Part shown: positions 33,238-42,657 of the stretch, piece by piece
Layout: each line of letters opens with the position of its first letter
Position numbering within the stretch: position 1 is the stretch's first letter
Assembly (NCBI RefSeq): GCF_007859315.1
Contig: NZ_VOHA01000035.1
Span: 1-57,397 of the forward strand
Direction: 5' to 3'
Source of the DNA: Reyranella sp. CPCC 100927
GTDB taxonomy: Bacteria > Pseudomonadota > Alphaproteobacteria > Reyranellales > Reyranellaceae
Length of the DNA stretch: 57,397 nt
Translations under genes and position numbers: made by a program
Notes under the pieces: model-generated
What the model saw: only the letters and a program-made list of their open reading frames with translations
What the model was told of the DNA's origin: nothing
Database searches by the model: none

Positions 33238-34140
33238 ATGGCTACGCCACTGACGCCGCCGGCCACCATCGCCTTCATCGGACTGGGCATGATGGGCAAA
33301 CCGATGGCGGCCCATCTGATCGCGGCCGGCTATGCGCTGCGCGTCTATGACGCCTCACAGCAAGCGGTGTCGGACTTCGTCGGCGCCCATCCCGCGGCAA
33401 CGGCGACACCATCGGCCAAGGCAGCGGCGGACGGCGCCGACGCCGTCATCACCATGCTGCCCGACGGCAAGATCGTGCGCCAGGCCGTGCTCGACGGCTC
33501 CGACGCCGCCGCCGACGGCCTGCCGCGCGGCCGCATCGTGATCGACATGTCGTCGAGCGCGCCGACCGGCACCCGCGCGCTGAGCGCCGATCTCGCGGCG
33601 CGCGGCCTGCGCTGCATCGATGCGCCGGTCTCCGGCGGCGTGCGGCGCGCCCTCGACGGCTCGCTCGCCATCATGGCCGGCGGCTCGGCCGAGGACGTTG
33701 CGCAGTGCCAGCCGCTGCTGCAGGCGATGGGCAAGACGGTGTTTCACGCCGGCGCCATCGGATCGGGCCATGCGCTGAAGGCGCTCAACAACTACCTGTC
33801 GGCCACCAGCCTGCTGTCGATGTGCGAAGCGCTGATCGTCGGCGAGAAATTCGGCCTCGATCCCAATGTCATGGTCGAGGTGTTCAACACCTCCAGCGGC
33901 ATGAGCAACAGCACGCAGGTCAAGGCCAAGCCGTTCGTGATCCCGCGTAACTATACCGCCGGCTTCGCCCTGGCGCTGATGGCCAAGGACCTCGCGACGG
34001 CAGCCGAACTCGCCGACCAGATGGGCGCGCGCGTCGATACGATGCAGGACATGGCCAAGGTGTGGGCCGACGCGATGCGCAAACTCGGCAAGGACACCGA
34101 CCACACGGCGATCCACCGGTACCTGGAGCAACGTGATTGA
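33238..34140 (+). CDS. 3-hydroxyisobutyrate dehydrogenase family NAD(P)-dependent oxidoreductase
   Basis: 300 aa. The N-terminal Rossmann fold (IAFIGLGMMGKPMAAHL) is followed by DAPVSGGVRRALDGSLAIM and the catalytic Lys segment GSGHALKALNNYLSA. The family reduces or oxidises short beta-hydroxyacids such as 3-hydroxyisobutyrate, tartronate semialdehyde or 3-hydroxypropionate. It is probably cotranscribed with the preceding CMD gene. The convergent LysE-type gene begins 9 bp past the stop. Confidence 0.93.
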   Translation: MATPLTPPATIAFIGLGMMGKPMAAHLIAAGYALRVYDASQQAVSDFVGAHPAATATPSAKAAADGADAVITMLPDGKIVRQAVLDGSDAAADGLPRGRIVIDMSSSAPTGTRALSADLAARGLRCIDAPVSGGVRRALDGSLAIMAGGSAEDVAQCQPLLQAMGKTVFHAGAIGSGHALKALNNYLSATSLLSMCEALIVGEKFGLDPNVMVEVFNTSSGMSNSTQVKAKPFVIPRNYTAGFALALMAKDLATAAELADQMGARVDTMQDMAKVWADAMRKLGKDTDHTAIHRYLEQRD

Positions 34141-34149
34141 CGGCGCAAT

Positions 34150-34764
34150 CTATCGGCTACGCGTGAAGGCAAGCCAGACACCACCGCCGATCAACGTAGC
34201 GCCGCTGATCTGCGACATCAGCCGCACGCGACGGCGCGAGAACAGGCTGCGGGCGCGGCCGGTCAGGACAGCGTAGACGCTGTCGGATACCAGCGCGACG
34301 CCCATCGCGGTCACACCCAGCAGCGCGATCTGACCGACCTGGTCGTGCTCGGGATTGATGAACTGCGGGATGAAGGCGCCGAAGAAGATCAGCACCTTGG
34401 GATTGCTCAGCATCACCAGGAAGCCTTGCAGGAAGAAGCCGCCGCGCGGTTTGGGCGTGATGCCGCCGGCGTCGACGGCGCCGGACGTGCGCAGCAGCTT
34501 CCAGCCCAGCCAGACCAGGTATGCGGCGCCCAACAGCCGGATCCAATCGAACCAGAAGCCCATGGTTTCGACAATCGACGCCAGTCCGACAACCAGGACG
34601 CCCATCATCGCCGCCAATGCCAACTGCGTGCCGGCGACGTTCAGCAGGCCCGCGCGCATACCGTGTGTCAGGCTGTTGGCGACAACCAGCGCCACGGTCG
34701 GGCCGGGCACGATGGCGATCAGGATGCAGGTCGCGAGATAGGCAAGATAGAGCTCCAGCGACAT
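34150..34764 (-). CDS. LysE/RhtB-family amino-acid exporter
   Basis: 204 aa, six predicted spans. The N-terminus IVPGPTVALVVANSLTHGMRAG is the LysE/RhtB signature, with FFLQGFLVMLSNPKVLIFFG in the middle. Members export amino acids or homoserine lactones. The start at 34764 has GGAGGA well placed; longer frames upstream lack support. Convergent with the dehydrogenase gene and divergent from the RidA gene. Confidence 0.9.
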   Translation of the reverse strand: MSLELYLAYLATCILIAIVPGPTVALVVANSLTHGMRAGLLNVAGTQLALAAMMGVLVVGLASIVETMGFWFDWIRLLGAAYLVWLGWKLLRTSGAVDAGGITPKPRGGFFLQGFLVMLSNPKVLIFFGAFIPQFINPEHDQVGQIALLGVTAMGVALVSDSVYAVLTGRARSLFSRRRVRLMSQISGATLIGGGVWLAFTRSR

Positions 34765-34909
34765 CGATTCCTCCGTGTGGGCGGCGACGGTGTCACGCAG
34801 CCTTTGAATCGGCAAGACGCCTGTCATCGCAAGAGCCGCACGGATCGCTGGTCATCGCTGCCATTCTGTGATGCTCTCGCCGCGCTCTGACCAACAATGG
34901 GGGACTGCC

Positions 34910-35293
34910 ATGACACGCGAGGAATTTCCCGACGGCACGGAGATCGCCGGCTGGTACGTGCGCGCGGTGAAGACCGGGCCGTTCGTGTTCGTTGCCGGCA
35001 CGACGTCGCTCGACAACAAGGGGCGGGTGCGCGGCAAGGATGCCGGTGCGCAGACACGCCTCACCATGAGCAAGATCAGCCGCGCCTTGCGTCAGGCCGG
35101 TGCCAAGATGGAGCACGTCACGCGACTCACCATCTACTGCACCGACATCCGCGACGGTGGTGCGATCACCAGCGAACTGGCGCGCTGGGTGAAGAAGTCG
35201 CGCTGCGCCTCGGCCTTGATCGGCATCTCGACGCTCGCCGTGCCCGGCCTGGTGGTCGAGATCGAGGCGACCGCGGTGATCACCGACGCTTGA
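34910..35293 (+). CDS. RidA/YjgF/RutC-family protein
   Basis: 127 aa. Typical RidA trimer-forming fold: GPFVFVAGTTSLDNKGRV, QTRLTMSKISRALRQAGA, VTRLTIYCTDIRD and the C-terminal PGLVVEIEATAVI. RidA proteins hydrolyse reactive enamine/imine intermediates; RutC is the member acting in pyrimidine breakdown. GGGGGA precedes the ATG. It is followed on the same strand by an alpha/beta hydrolase and a luciferase-like monooxygenase, the same three families as RutC, RutD and RutA. Confidence 0.92.
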   Translation: MTREEFPDGTEIAGWYVRAVKTGPFVFVAGTTSLDNKGRVRGKDAGAQTRLTMSKISRALRQAGAKMEHVTRLTIYCTDIRDGGAITSELARWVKKSRCASALIGISTLAVPGLVVEIEATAVITDA

Positions 35294-35452
35294 GTGTCTT
35301 GTTCTCCCTTCCCAGCTCCGGCGGGGAGAGGGATCATGCAGCAACCGCGCTGTCGTTCTGACAGGGTTGCATCAACCGCAACCGGCGTCGATTGACTTAA
35401 CCCCACCACCGCTGCGAGCGTTTTCTTTCCTAATATGGATTGGGGAAACGGC

Positions 35453-36235
35453 ATGGCGGCGACGTGGTCGGACAAGCCTGTCGAAGTGGCCGGCATCAAA
35501 CTGCATGTATCGCGCGCCGGCAGTGGCGCGCCGCTTCTCATCCTGCACCACGATATCGGCACCCTGGAGCGCCTGCCGCTCTACGAGGCGTTGTCGCGGC
35601 GGTTCGACGTGCTGGTGCCGCACCATCCCGGATACGGACGATCCGAGCGCCCATCATGGCTGCGCCGCGTGCGCGACGTGGCGGTCATGTATCGTTGCCT
35701 GCTGTCGGATCTGGGCCTGCAGCAGGCATCGCTGCTGGGCCTGGGCTTCGGCGGCTGGATCGCGTCCGAAATGGCAAGCATGGCGCCGCGTGATCCGAAG
35801 CGGCTCGTGCTGGTGGGCGCCATGGGACTGAAGCCGCCTGAAGGCGACATCCTGGATCAGGCGCTGCTGAGCTACATCGACTACGCGCGCGCCGGCTTTC
35901 ACACGGACGAAGGCTTCGCGGCTGCCTACGGGTCCGAGCCCAGCACCGACCAGCTCGAGCAATGGGACATCTGCCGCGAGATGAGCTTCCGTATCGCCTG
36001 GAAGCCCTACATGTACAGCCAGACCCTGCCGCACCTGCTCGCCGGCGTGCGATTGCCGTCGCTGGTCGTGTGGGGCGAGGACGATCGCGTGGTGCCGCTC
36101 AGCGCCGGCCGCCTCTATGCGTCGCGCCTGCCGGACGCGCGCCTGGAGATCATTCCGGCGTGCGGCCATTGCGTCGACATGGAAAAGCCGGCGGCGCTGG
36201 CCGCCCTGGTCACGTCGTTCCTTGACGGAAAATGA
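35453..36235 (+). CDS. Alpha/beta-hydrolase-fold protein lacking the nucleophile Ser
   Basis: 260 aa with the alpha/beta-hydrolase fold. The elbow, normally GxSxG, reads GLGFG at 96-100, so residue 98 is Gly instead of Ser. The acid (WGEDDRVVP) and His (GCGHCVDMEKP) are kept. From memory, E. coli RutD also lacks Ser here (GHALG), so the protein may accelerate a spontaneous hydrolysis or carbamate cleavage rather than act as an esterase. The ATG at 35453 follows GGGGAAAC; one at 35435 is possible. The LLM oxidoreductase begins 45 bp downstream. Confidence 0.88.
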   Translation: MAATWSDKPVEVAGIKLHVSRAGSGAPLLILHHDIGTLERLPLYEALSRRFDVLVPHHPGYGRSERPSWLRRVRDVAVMYRCLLSDLGLQQASLLGLGFGGWIASEMASMAPRDPKRLVLVGAMGLKPPEGDILDQALLSYIDYARAGFHTDEGFAAAYGSEPSTDQLEQWDICREMSFRIAWKPYMYSQTLPHLLAGVRLPSLVVWGEDDRVVPLSAGRLYASRLPDARLEIIPACGHCVDMEKPAALAALVTSFLDGK

Positions 36236-36280
36236 TGCGAACGACGCTGTCGTGACATCGGTCGGCCATGGGAGGCCCTC

Positions 36281-37516
36281 ATGCATCTGATGTACTTCAC
36301 CGAACAGCCGATGTCGGCCTACGCCTCCGAGGAGGGGCTGCGATTCGGCGCCACGGCGTTGACGTTTTCCAACAAGCACTTCGATCCGGTGGCCGGCAGC
36401 CGGCTGTACAACGAGTACATCGAACAGTACGTGCACGCTGAGGACATGGGCTTCGACGGCATCATGCTGAACGAGCACCACAACGCGCCATTCTGCATGC
36501 AGGCTAAGGCGAATGTCTTCGCCAGCGTGCTGGCCGGCGTCACCAAGCGGGTCAAGCTGGTGATGCTGGGCAACCCGCTGCCGCTGGCCGAGAATCCGAT
36601 CCGCCTGGCCGAAGAGCTGGCGATGATCGACATGATCTCCAAGGGCCGACTGGTATCGGGCTTCGTCCGCGGCGGCGGCCAGGAGCAGCTCGCCACCGGC
36701 GTCAACCCGGCCTACAACCGCGAGCGCTTCGAAGAGGCCCACGACCTGATCGTCAAGACCTGGACTCAGCCCGGCCCCTTCCGCTGGGAAGGCACGCACT
36801 ATCAGCATCGCGTCGTGAACCCGTGGGCTGTGCCGCTGCAGAAGCCCTATCCCCGCGTCTGGATTCCGGGCGTCGTCAGCCGCGAGACCATCATCTGGTC
36901 GGCCCAGCAGCGCTATCCCTACATCGCGCTCAACACCTCGATCGAGGCGACCAAGAAGATCTGGGAAACCTACGACAAAGCCGCCGCCGAGGCCGGCTAC
37001 ACCGCCGGCCCGGAGAACCGCGGCTACCTGCAGCGCGTGCACGTGGCGGAGACCGAGGAGAAGGCGATCGAGAACGCGCGGCAATTCATGTGGATGCAGG
37101 GCGAATTCACCGGCCTGGCGCATCCGGTGTGGAGCAGCCCGTCGGGCTATTTCTCGCCGACGCAACGGCGCGCCTTCGTCGAGTTCGCCAGCGGTCGCGC
37201 GGTGAGCCCGCGCGGCCGCCCCAGCTTCGAGCAGCAGCTCGAGGACATGCAGATCATCGCCGGTACGCCCAAGACGGTGATCCCCAAGCTCAAGCGCATC
37301 CTGGAGGAAACGCGGCCCAGCATCATGGCCATCTGGGCCAACGACGGTGCCGTCTCGCACCAGGACTCGATGACCTGCATCCGCCTGCTGGCACAGGAGG
37401 TGTTGCCGGCACTGCGCGACTTCGGCGACACGCTGGGCCTGAAGAGCCCGTTCGAGGCCGACGCACCGGTCAGCATCGCCTATTCGAAGGACCTCAAGAA
37501 AGTCGCGGCCGAGTAG
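36281..37516 (+). CDS. Luciferase-like (LLM) flavin-dependent monooxygenase
   Basis: 411 aa, TIM-barrel LLM family: HAEDMGFDGIMLNEHHNAPF near the N-terminus, MLGNPLPLAENPIRLAEELAMIDMISKGRLVSGF with the FMN-site residues, and RVWIPGVVSRETI. Such enzymes use reduced FMN from a partner reductase to oxygenate an organic substrate. It is slightly longer than RutA and is not a plain RutA sequence. GGGAGG lies before the ATG. Last gene of the RidA-hydrolase-LLM set; no flavin reductase gene is adjacent. Confidence 0.92.
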   Translation: MHLMYFTEQPMSAYASEEGLRFGATALTFSNKHFDPVAGSRLYNEYIEQYVHAEDMGFDGIMLNEHHNAPFCMQAKANVFASVLAGVTKRVKLVMLGNPLPLAENPIRLAEELAMIDMISKGRLVSGFVRGGGQEQLATGVNPAYNRERFEEAHDLIVKTWTQPGPFRWEGTHYQHRVVNPWAVPLQKPYPRVWIPGVVSRETIIWSAQQRYPYIALNTSIEATKKIWETYDKAAAEAGYTAGPENRGYLQRVHVAETEEKAIENARQFMWMQGEFTGLAHPVWSSPSGYFSPTQRRAFVEFASGRAVSPRGRPSFEQQLEDMQIIAGTPKTVIPKLKRILEETRPSIMAIWANDGAVSHQDSMTCIRLLAQEVLPALRDFGDTLGLKSPFEADAPVSIAYSKDLKKVAAE

Positions 37517-37528
37517 GGCCGCGGCATC

Positions 37529-38308
37529 TCACCAGAACAGGTCGCGCGCACCGCTGGGGCTGACGCTGAGAACGGGCCGTTCCAGCCGCACGTACAGCCG
37601 CTTGTTGATGCGACCCTTGTTCTCGACCCGGAAGATCGAGAACCGTCCGACATGTGACGTCATCGGCACGTGCGTGCCGCCGCAAGCCTGCGCATCGAAA
37701 CCCTCGATCTCCACCACGCGCACCGTGCCGTTCACGACAGGCGGCTTCACCTCCAAGGTCCGCAGCAGATCCTGGCGCTCGCGAAACGCGCCTTCGCTGA
37801 TGGTGTAGGACCGCAGCGGCCGGTTGGCATCGAGGACGGCGTTGACCTTGGCTTCCACGGCCGCCGTCAGCGCCGCGGCAAAACCGTCCCACTTGAAATC
37901 GATCCGCGAGTAGTCGACACCGATCTGCACGCCGGTGATCCATGCACCGTAGTCCTGCAGGGCGATCGTGTTCAGCACGTGCAGCACGGTGTGATAGCGC
38001 GCCAGCGCCAATCGCCGCTCGCGGTCCACCGCCAGCCGGACGCGCGCCCCTACGGTATCCGGCGATGGCGCCACCGCGCAGGCATGCCAGATCACGCCAT
38101 CAGGATCAGCATGGACGGACCCGATGTCGACAGCAGTGCCGCTCTCGAAAGTCGCCAGTCCCCGGTCCGGTGGCTGGCCGCCGCCACCGGGATAGAAGCA
38201 GGTACGGTCGAACGCCATCGCGGCATCGCGCACGGCGATCACCGTCGCATCCGTGTCGAAACAGTGATCGTCTTGCAGGTAGAGGCGCTCGGTCGCGGGT
38301 AGGGTCAT
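37529..38308 (-). CDS. AlaX-type alanyl-tRNA editing protein
   Basis: 259 aa. It is homologous to the editing domain of alanyl-tRNA synthetase: an N-terminal barrel (DRTCFYPGGGGQPPDRG) followed by the zinc site HTVLH and later CGGTH (FDAQACGGTHVPMTSHVGRF). It hydrolyses Ser- or Gly-mischarged tRNA(Ala). With the prolyl-tRNA editing protein at 13085-13636 it is the second trans-editing factor in this window. Convergent with the LLM gene, 12 bp apart. Confidence 0.93.
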   Translation of the reverse strand: MTLPATERLYLQDDHCFDTDATVIAVRDAAMAFDRTCFYPGGGGQPPDRGLATFESGTAVDIGSVHADPDGVIWHACAVAPSPDTVGARVRLAVDRERRLALARYHTVLHVLNTIALQDYGAWITGVQIGVDYSRIDFKWDGFAAALTAAVEAKVNAVLDANRPLRSYTISEGAFRERQDLLRTLEVKPPVVNGTVRVVEIEGFDAQACGGTHVPMTSHVGRFSIFRVENKGRINKRLYVRLERPVLSVSPSGARDLFW

Positions 38309-38316
38309 GGATCTTC

Positions 38317-38337
38317 CCTCCCCACTGCGTGGGGAGG
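38317..38337. repeat. Short hairpin repeat CCTCCCCAC-TGC-GTGGGGAGG
   Basis: A perfect 9-bp stem with a 3-nt loop in the 35-bp gap between the SDR stop and the AlaX start. It has no T-tract. It resembles dispersed short GC hairpins common in proteobacteria; it could weaken read-through between the two minus-strand genes. Confidence 0.7.
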
Positions 38338-38343
38338 ATCACA

Positions 38344-39144
38344 TTACCGTTGCATCGCCTGCGTGGCGGCACCGCCGGTCGCCGTGCGGCCGCCATCGAC
38401 GACCCATTGCGCACCAGTGACATTGCCCGACAGGTCCGACAGCAGGAACAGCACCACGTTGGCGATTTCCTCGGGCGTGGTGTAGCGCCCGGTCGGCAGC
38501 GCCGCCTGGTAGCGCTGGCTGGCATTGGCGGGGTCGTTGGGATCAAGCTGCGCTTCCAGTGAGTGGATCATGCGGGTGTCGACCGGGCCGGGGCAAACGG
38601 CATTGATCCGGATGCCTTGGCGCGCCACCTCGCCGGAGGCGGTCTTGGTCAGACCGATCACGGCGTGCTTGGAGGCGACATAGGCCGGCATGCCGGGCGT
38701 ACCCACCAGGCCGGCGACCGATGCCGTATTCACGATCGTGCCCGACTTCTGCTTCAGCATGACGGGCAGAACATGGCGCAGACCGAGGAACACCCCCTTC
38801 ACGTTGACCGAGATGACGGCATCGAACATGGCTTCGTCGTAGTCGGCGGTCGGCTGGACCTTGCCTTCGATGCCGGCGTTGTTGAAAAAGCAATCGATGC
38901 GTCCGTAGGCGTCGAGGGCCGCCTTCACGTAAGCCTGCACCTCGGCCGACCGCGTGACGTCGGCGGCGACGGACCGCGCGTCGCCGCCCTGTTGCCGGAT
39001 GGCGCCGGCGGTGCCCTCAGCCCCCGCCGCGTCCCGATCGACGACGATCACTTTTGCGCCATGACTGGCGAGCGCCAGCGCCGTGGCGCGACCGATACCG
39101 TTGCCGCCGCCCGTGATCAGGGCAACCTTTCCGTTGAAATCCAT
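38344..39144 (-). CDS. Short-chain dehydrogenase/reductase (glucose 1-dehydrogenase-like)
   Basis: 266 aa classical SDR: TGGGNGIGRA cofactor loop, NNAG, and the catalytic Ser-Tyr-Lys in NTASVAGLVGTPGMPAYVAS and its following Lys. Asp at the end of strand 2 (VDRD) predicts NAD preference. Substrate unknown. Its ATG lies 362 bp from rho on the opposite strand. Confidence 0.93.
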   Translation of the reverse strand: MDFNGKVALITGGGNGIGRATALALASHGAKVIVVDRDAAGAEGTAGAIRQQGGDARSVAADVTRSAEVQAYVKAALDAYGRIDCFFNNAGIEGKVQPTADYDEAMFDAVISVNVKGVFLGLRHVLPVMLKQKSGTIVNTASVAGLVGTPGMPAYVASKHAVIGLTKTASGEVARQGIRINAVCPGPVDTRMIHSLEAQLDPNDPANASQRYQAALPTGRYTTPEEIANVVLFLLSDLSGNVTGAQWVVDGGRTATGGAATQAMQR

Positions 39145-39506
39145 GACATTCCTCCCGAATTCCGCCTGCGATTATTGCCGTCGCCACGCGCGGTTGCGAC
39201 CGGGCGGCGCAGCGTGTCTGCCATGCGACAGAACGCGTCGGAGGCCATCATCAAATTCGCCGACGCCCTTTGACATTCCGGGAACCCATCGCTATCTAGG
39301 GCGCAGATACCGGGGTGCCCCGATGAGTGGCGCAGCACCGGGTCGCGCCAGATACCGCTGCGTCACACTTTCCCGGTAAGCCGTCTCCAGACGGCCGACG
39401 TCCGCGGCTAACCTCCTGACGTTTCTCGTAAATCCGGCCTGGTGGTCGATTTTCCATCGCCGCTGCCCGCCCGGGCCCCGCCTACCGATACTCCCAAGAC
39501 ACTGAG
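39145..39506. other. 362-bp divergent gap with rho leader
   Basis: No gene seen. It contains the rho promoter at 39270-39298 and a leader of about 200 nt. In E. coli the rho leader is a Rho-dependent attenuator that autoregulates the gene; a similar arrangement would explain the long untranslated stretch here. Confidence 0.6.
39270..39298 (+). promoter_or_regulatory. Candidate housekeeping promoter of rho
   Basis: A perfect TTGACA (39270-39275), a 17-bp spacer and GCTATCTA over the -10 region, which fits the alphaproteobacterial GCTAnnWn form better than TATAAT. The start site would be near 39305, giving a leader of about 200 nt before the rho ATG. Confidence 0.6.
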
Positions 39507-40886
<1,380 letters not shown>

Positions 40887-40900
40887 GCGGTTCGGCCGCC

Positions 40901-41725
40901 TCAATATCGGAGATCGGCCCAGACGCCGAAATGATCGGATCCGATCCGGTCGGCGTCGGCACCCAGCAGACCGCAGGCCGTGGGCTGACCACGGCCCGCC
41001 GGGCTACCCCACGCCGAGAATATGTAATCGATACGGCAGTCTGATCGCGGGGACGCCTTGGCATAGGCGTTCGTGCCGGACCAGGTAAAGCCACGCTCGT
41101 CCGGCCGGATGGCGTCCCACGCGTCATAGAAGACCAGCCCGGGTGCAGGCGGCCTGGACTTGCCCGTGAGCATCCGGATCTCGTCGGAGTCGGGTGGCGC
41201 GTTGAAGTCGCCGCACAGCACGATGGACGCACCCCGTACGCGACGTTCCCGTATCCATGCGCACAGTCTTTCGACCTGGCGCTGGCGGACGTGGCTGAGA
41301 TCCGGACGCCAGTCCAGCATGGCATTGAAAACCTGGAGCACGCCACGTGGCCCGGCGAGTTCCGCGAACTGGAAGACCGCGCCGCTGCCGCGGTCCTCCG
41401 GCGGCAACCTGAGGTCTTCACGCTTCGCGATCTTCCAGCGCGACAGGATGGCCGTGCCTGACGCCAGCTTCAGGGGTTCGAACCACTCGATGGTGGCGGC
41501 CTGATCATACCCCAGGCTGGCAGCCAGCACTTCCGCCGCGTCATACCCGTCGTCACGCCATGCTTCCTGCAGGCAGATCACATCCGGGTTTGCATCACGC
41601 AGCACGGCCTCGATCATGGCGTACCTGTCGCGCCACGGCCCAAAATTCCCCCACACGTTCCAGGTCGCGATCCGGGCGGTCGAGCCGACCAGGTCCGCCG
41701 TTTCAGTCGCAACGGGTTCACTCAT
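40901..41725 (-). CDS. Endonuclease/exonuclease/phosphatase family protein
   Basis: 274 aa. EEP-fold signatures in order: ARIATWNVWG, DVICLQEAWRDD (metal Glu), CGDFNAPPDSDE, RIDYIF and the final GSDHFGVWADL. These enzymes cleave phosphodiesters in DNA, RNA, lipids or small molecules; this short member has no targeting domain or signal peptide, so the substrate is open. It overlaps nothing and is convergent with rho. Confidence 0.9.
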   Translation of the reverse strand: MSEPVATETADLVGSTARIATWNVWGNFGPWRDRYAMIEAVLRDANPDVICLQEAWRDDGYDAAEVLAASLGYDQAATIEWFEPLKLASGTAILSRWKIAKREDLRLPPEDRGSGAVFQFAELAGPRGVLQVFNAMLDWRPDLSHVRQRQVERLCAWIRERRVRGASIVLCGDFNAPPDSDEIRMLTGKSRPPAPGLVFYDAWDAIRPDERGFTWSGTNAYAKASPRSDCRIDYIFSAWGSPAGRGQPTACGLLGADADRIGSDHFGVWADLRY

Positions 41726-41829
41726 CGCCTCACCTTCCCACGACTGTCATCGTCGATCGCCAAGGTTGCGTCAGTTGCCGGCGTCCGTCACGGTCATTCG
41801 AACGAATGCCGACACCGACGGAGGAGCAC

Positions 41830-42657
41830 ATGACGGACACCCCAGAAACGGTCAACTGGCTCGGCTTGAGCGGGCGGGTCTGTGTCGTCACGGGGGCCGG
41901 TGGCGGCATCGGCGGCGCGATCGCGGCCACCTTCGCGGCGGCGGGCGCCGCGGTTGCGCTCCTCGACAAGAACGAAGCGGCCTGCCGGGCTGCCGCCGAC
42001 GCGCTGGCGGCCCGGGGCACCCGCGCTGTGGCGGTTGCCTGTGATACCGCTGATCCCGCCAGCGTCGACGCTGCCTGCGCGCGGGTGACGGCGGCGCTGG
42101 GACCGTGCGACGTGCTGGCCAACAATGCCGGCTTCCTGAGCCCAGGCGCCCTTGCCAGCCTGCCGCTGGAAGCCTGGAACGCCAACATCGCGGTCAATCT
42201 GACGGGCTATTTCATCTGCGCCCAGGTCTTCGGCCGCGCCATGCTGGAGCGCAAGCGTGGTGCGCTGGTGCATGTCGCCTCGATCGCGGCCACCAACCCA
42301 CAGCCATGGAGCGGCGCCTACAGCGTCACCAAAGCCGGTGTCGCCATGCTCTCGCGCCAGCTGGCGGCGGAATGGGGCGCCTCCGGCGTGCGCAGCAACG
42401 CCGTCAGCCCCGGCCTGATCCGCACGCCGATGTCGGAAGCGTTCTACCAGCACGAAGACACCGCCCGCCGGCGCGCCGAGCTGGTGCCCACCGGCCGGGT
42501 CGGCACGCCGCAGGACATCGCCGATGCCGTCGTCTGGCTCGCCAGCGACCGGGCCGCCTACATCAGCGGCGAGGAAGTGATCGTCGATGGTGGCGTCACG
42601 CAGACGCTGATGGGGATGATCCCGCGCCCCGGTTTCACCCAGGCGTCGACCCGGTAG
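41830..42657 (+). CDS. Short-chain dehydrogenase/reductase
   Basis: 275 aa classical SDR with the cofactor loop TGAGGGIGGAIA, NNAG, and the catalytic HVASIAATNPQPWSGAYSVT plus Lys. Asp after strand 2 (LLDKNE) suggests NAD. GGAGGAG precedes the ATG. Its 3' end overlaps the convergent dehydrogenase gene by 23 bp. Substrate unknown. Confidence 0.93.
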   Translation: MTDTPETVNWLGLSGRVCVVTGAGGGIGGAIAATFAAAGAAVALLDKNEAACRAAADALAARGTRAVAVACDTADPASVDAACARVTAALGPCDVLANNAGFLSPGALASLPLEAWNANIAVNLTGYFICAQVFGRAMLERKRGALVHVASIAATNPQPWSGAYSVTKAGVAMLSRQLAAEWGASGVRSNAVSPGLIRTPMSEAFYQHEDTARRRAELVPTGRVGTPQDIADAVVWLASDRAAYISGEEVIVDGGVTQTLMGMIPRPGFTQASTR

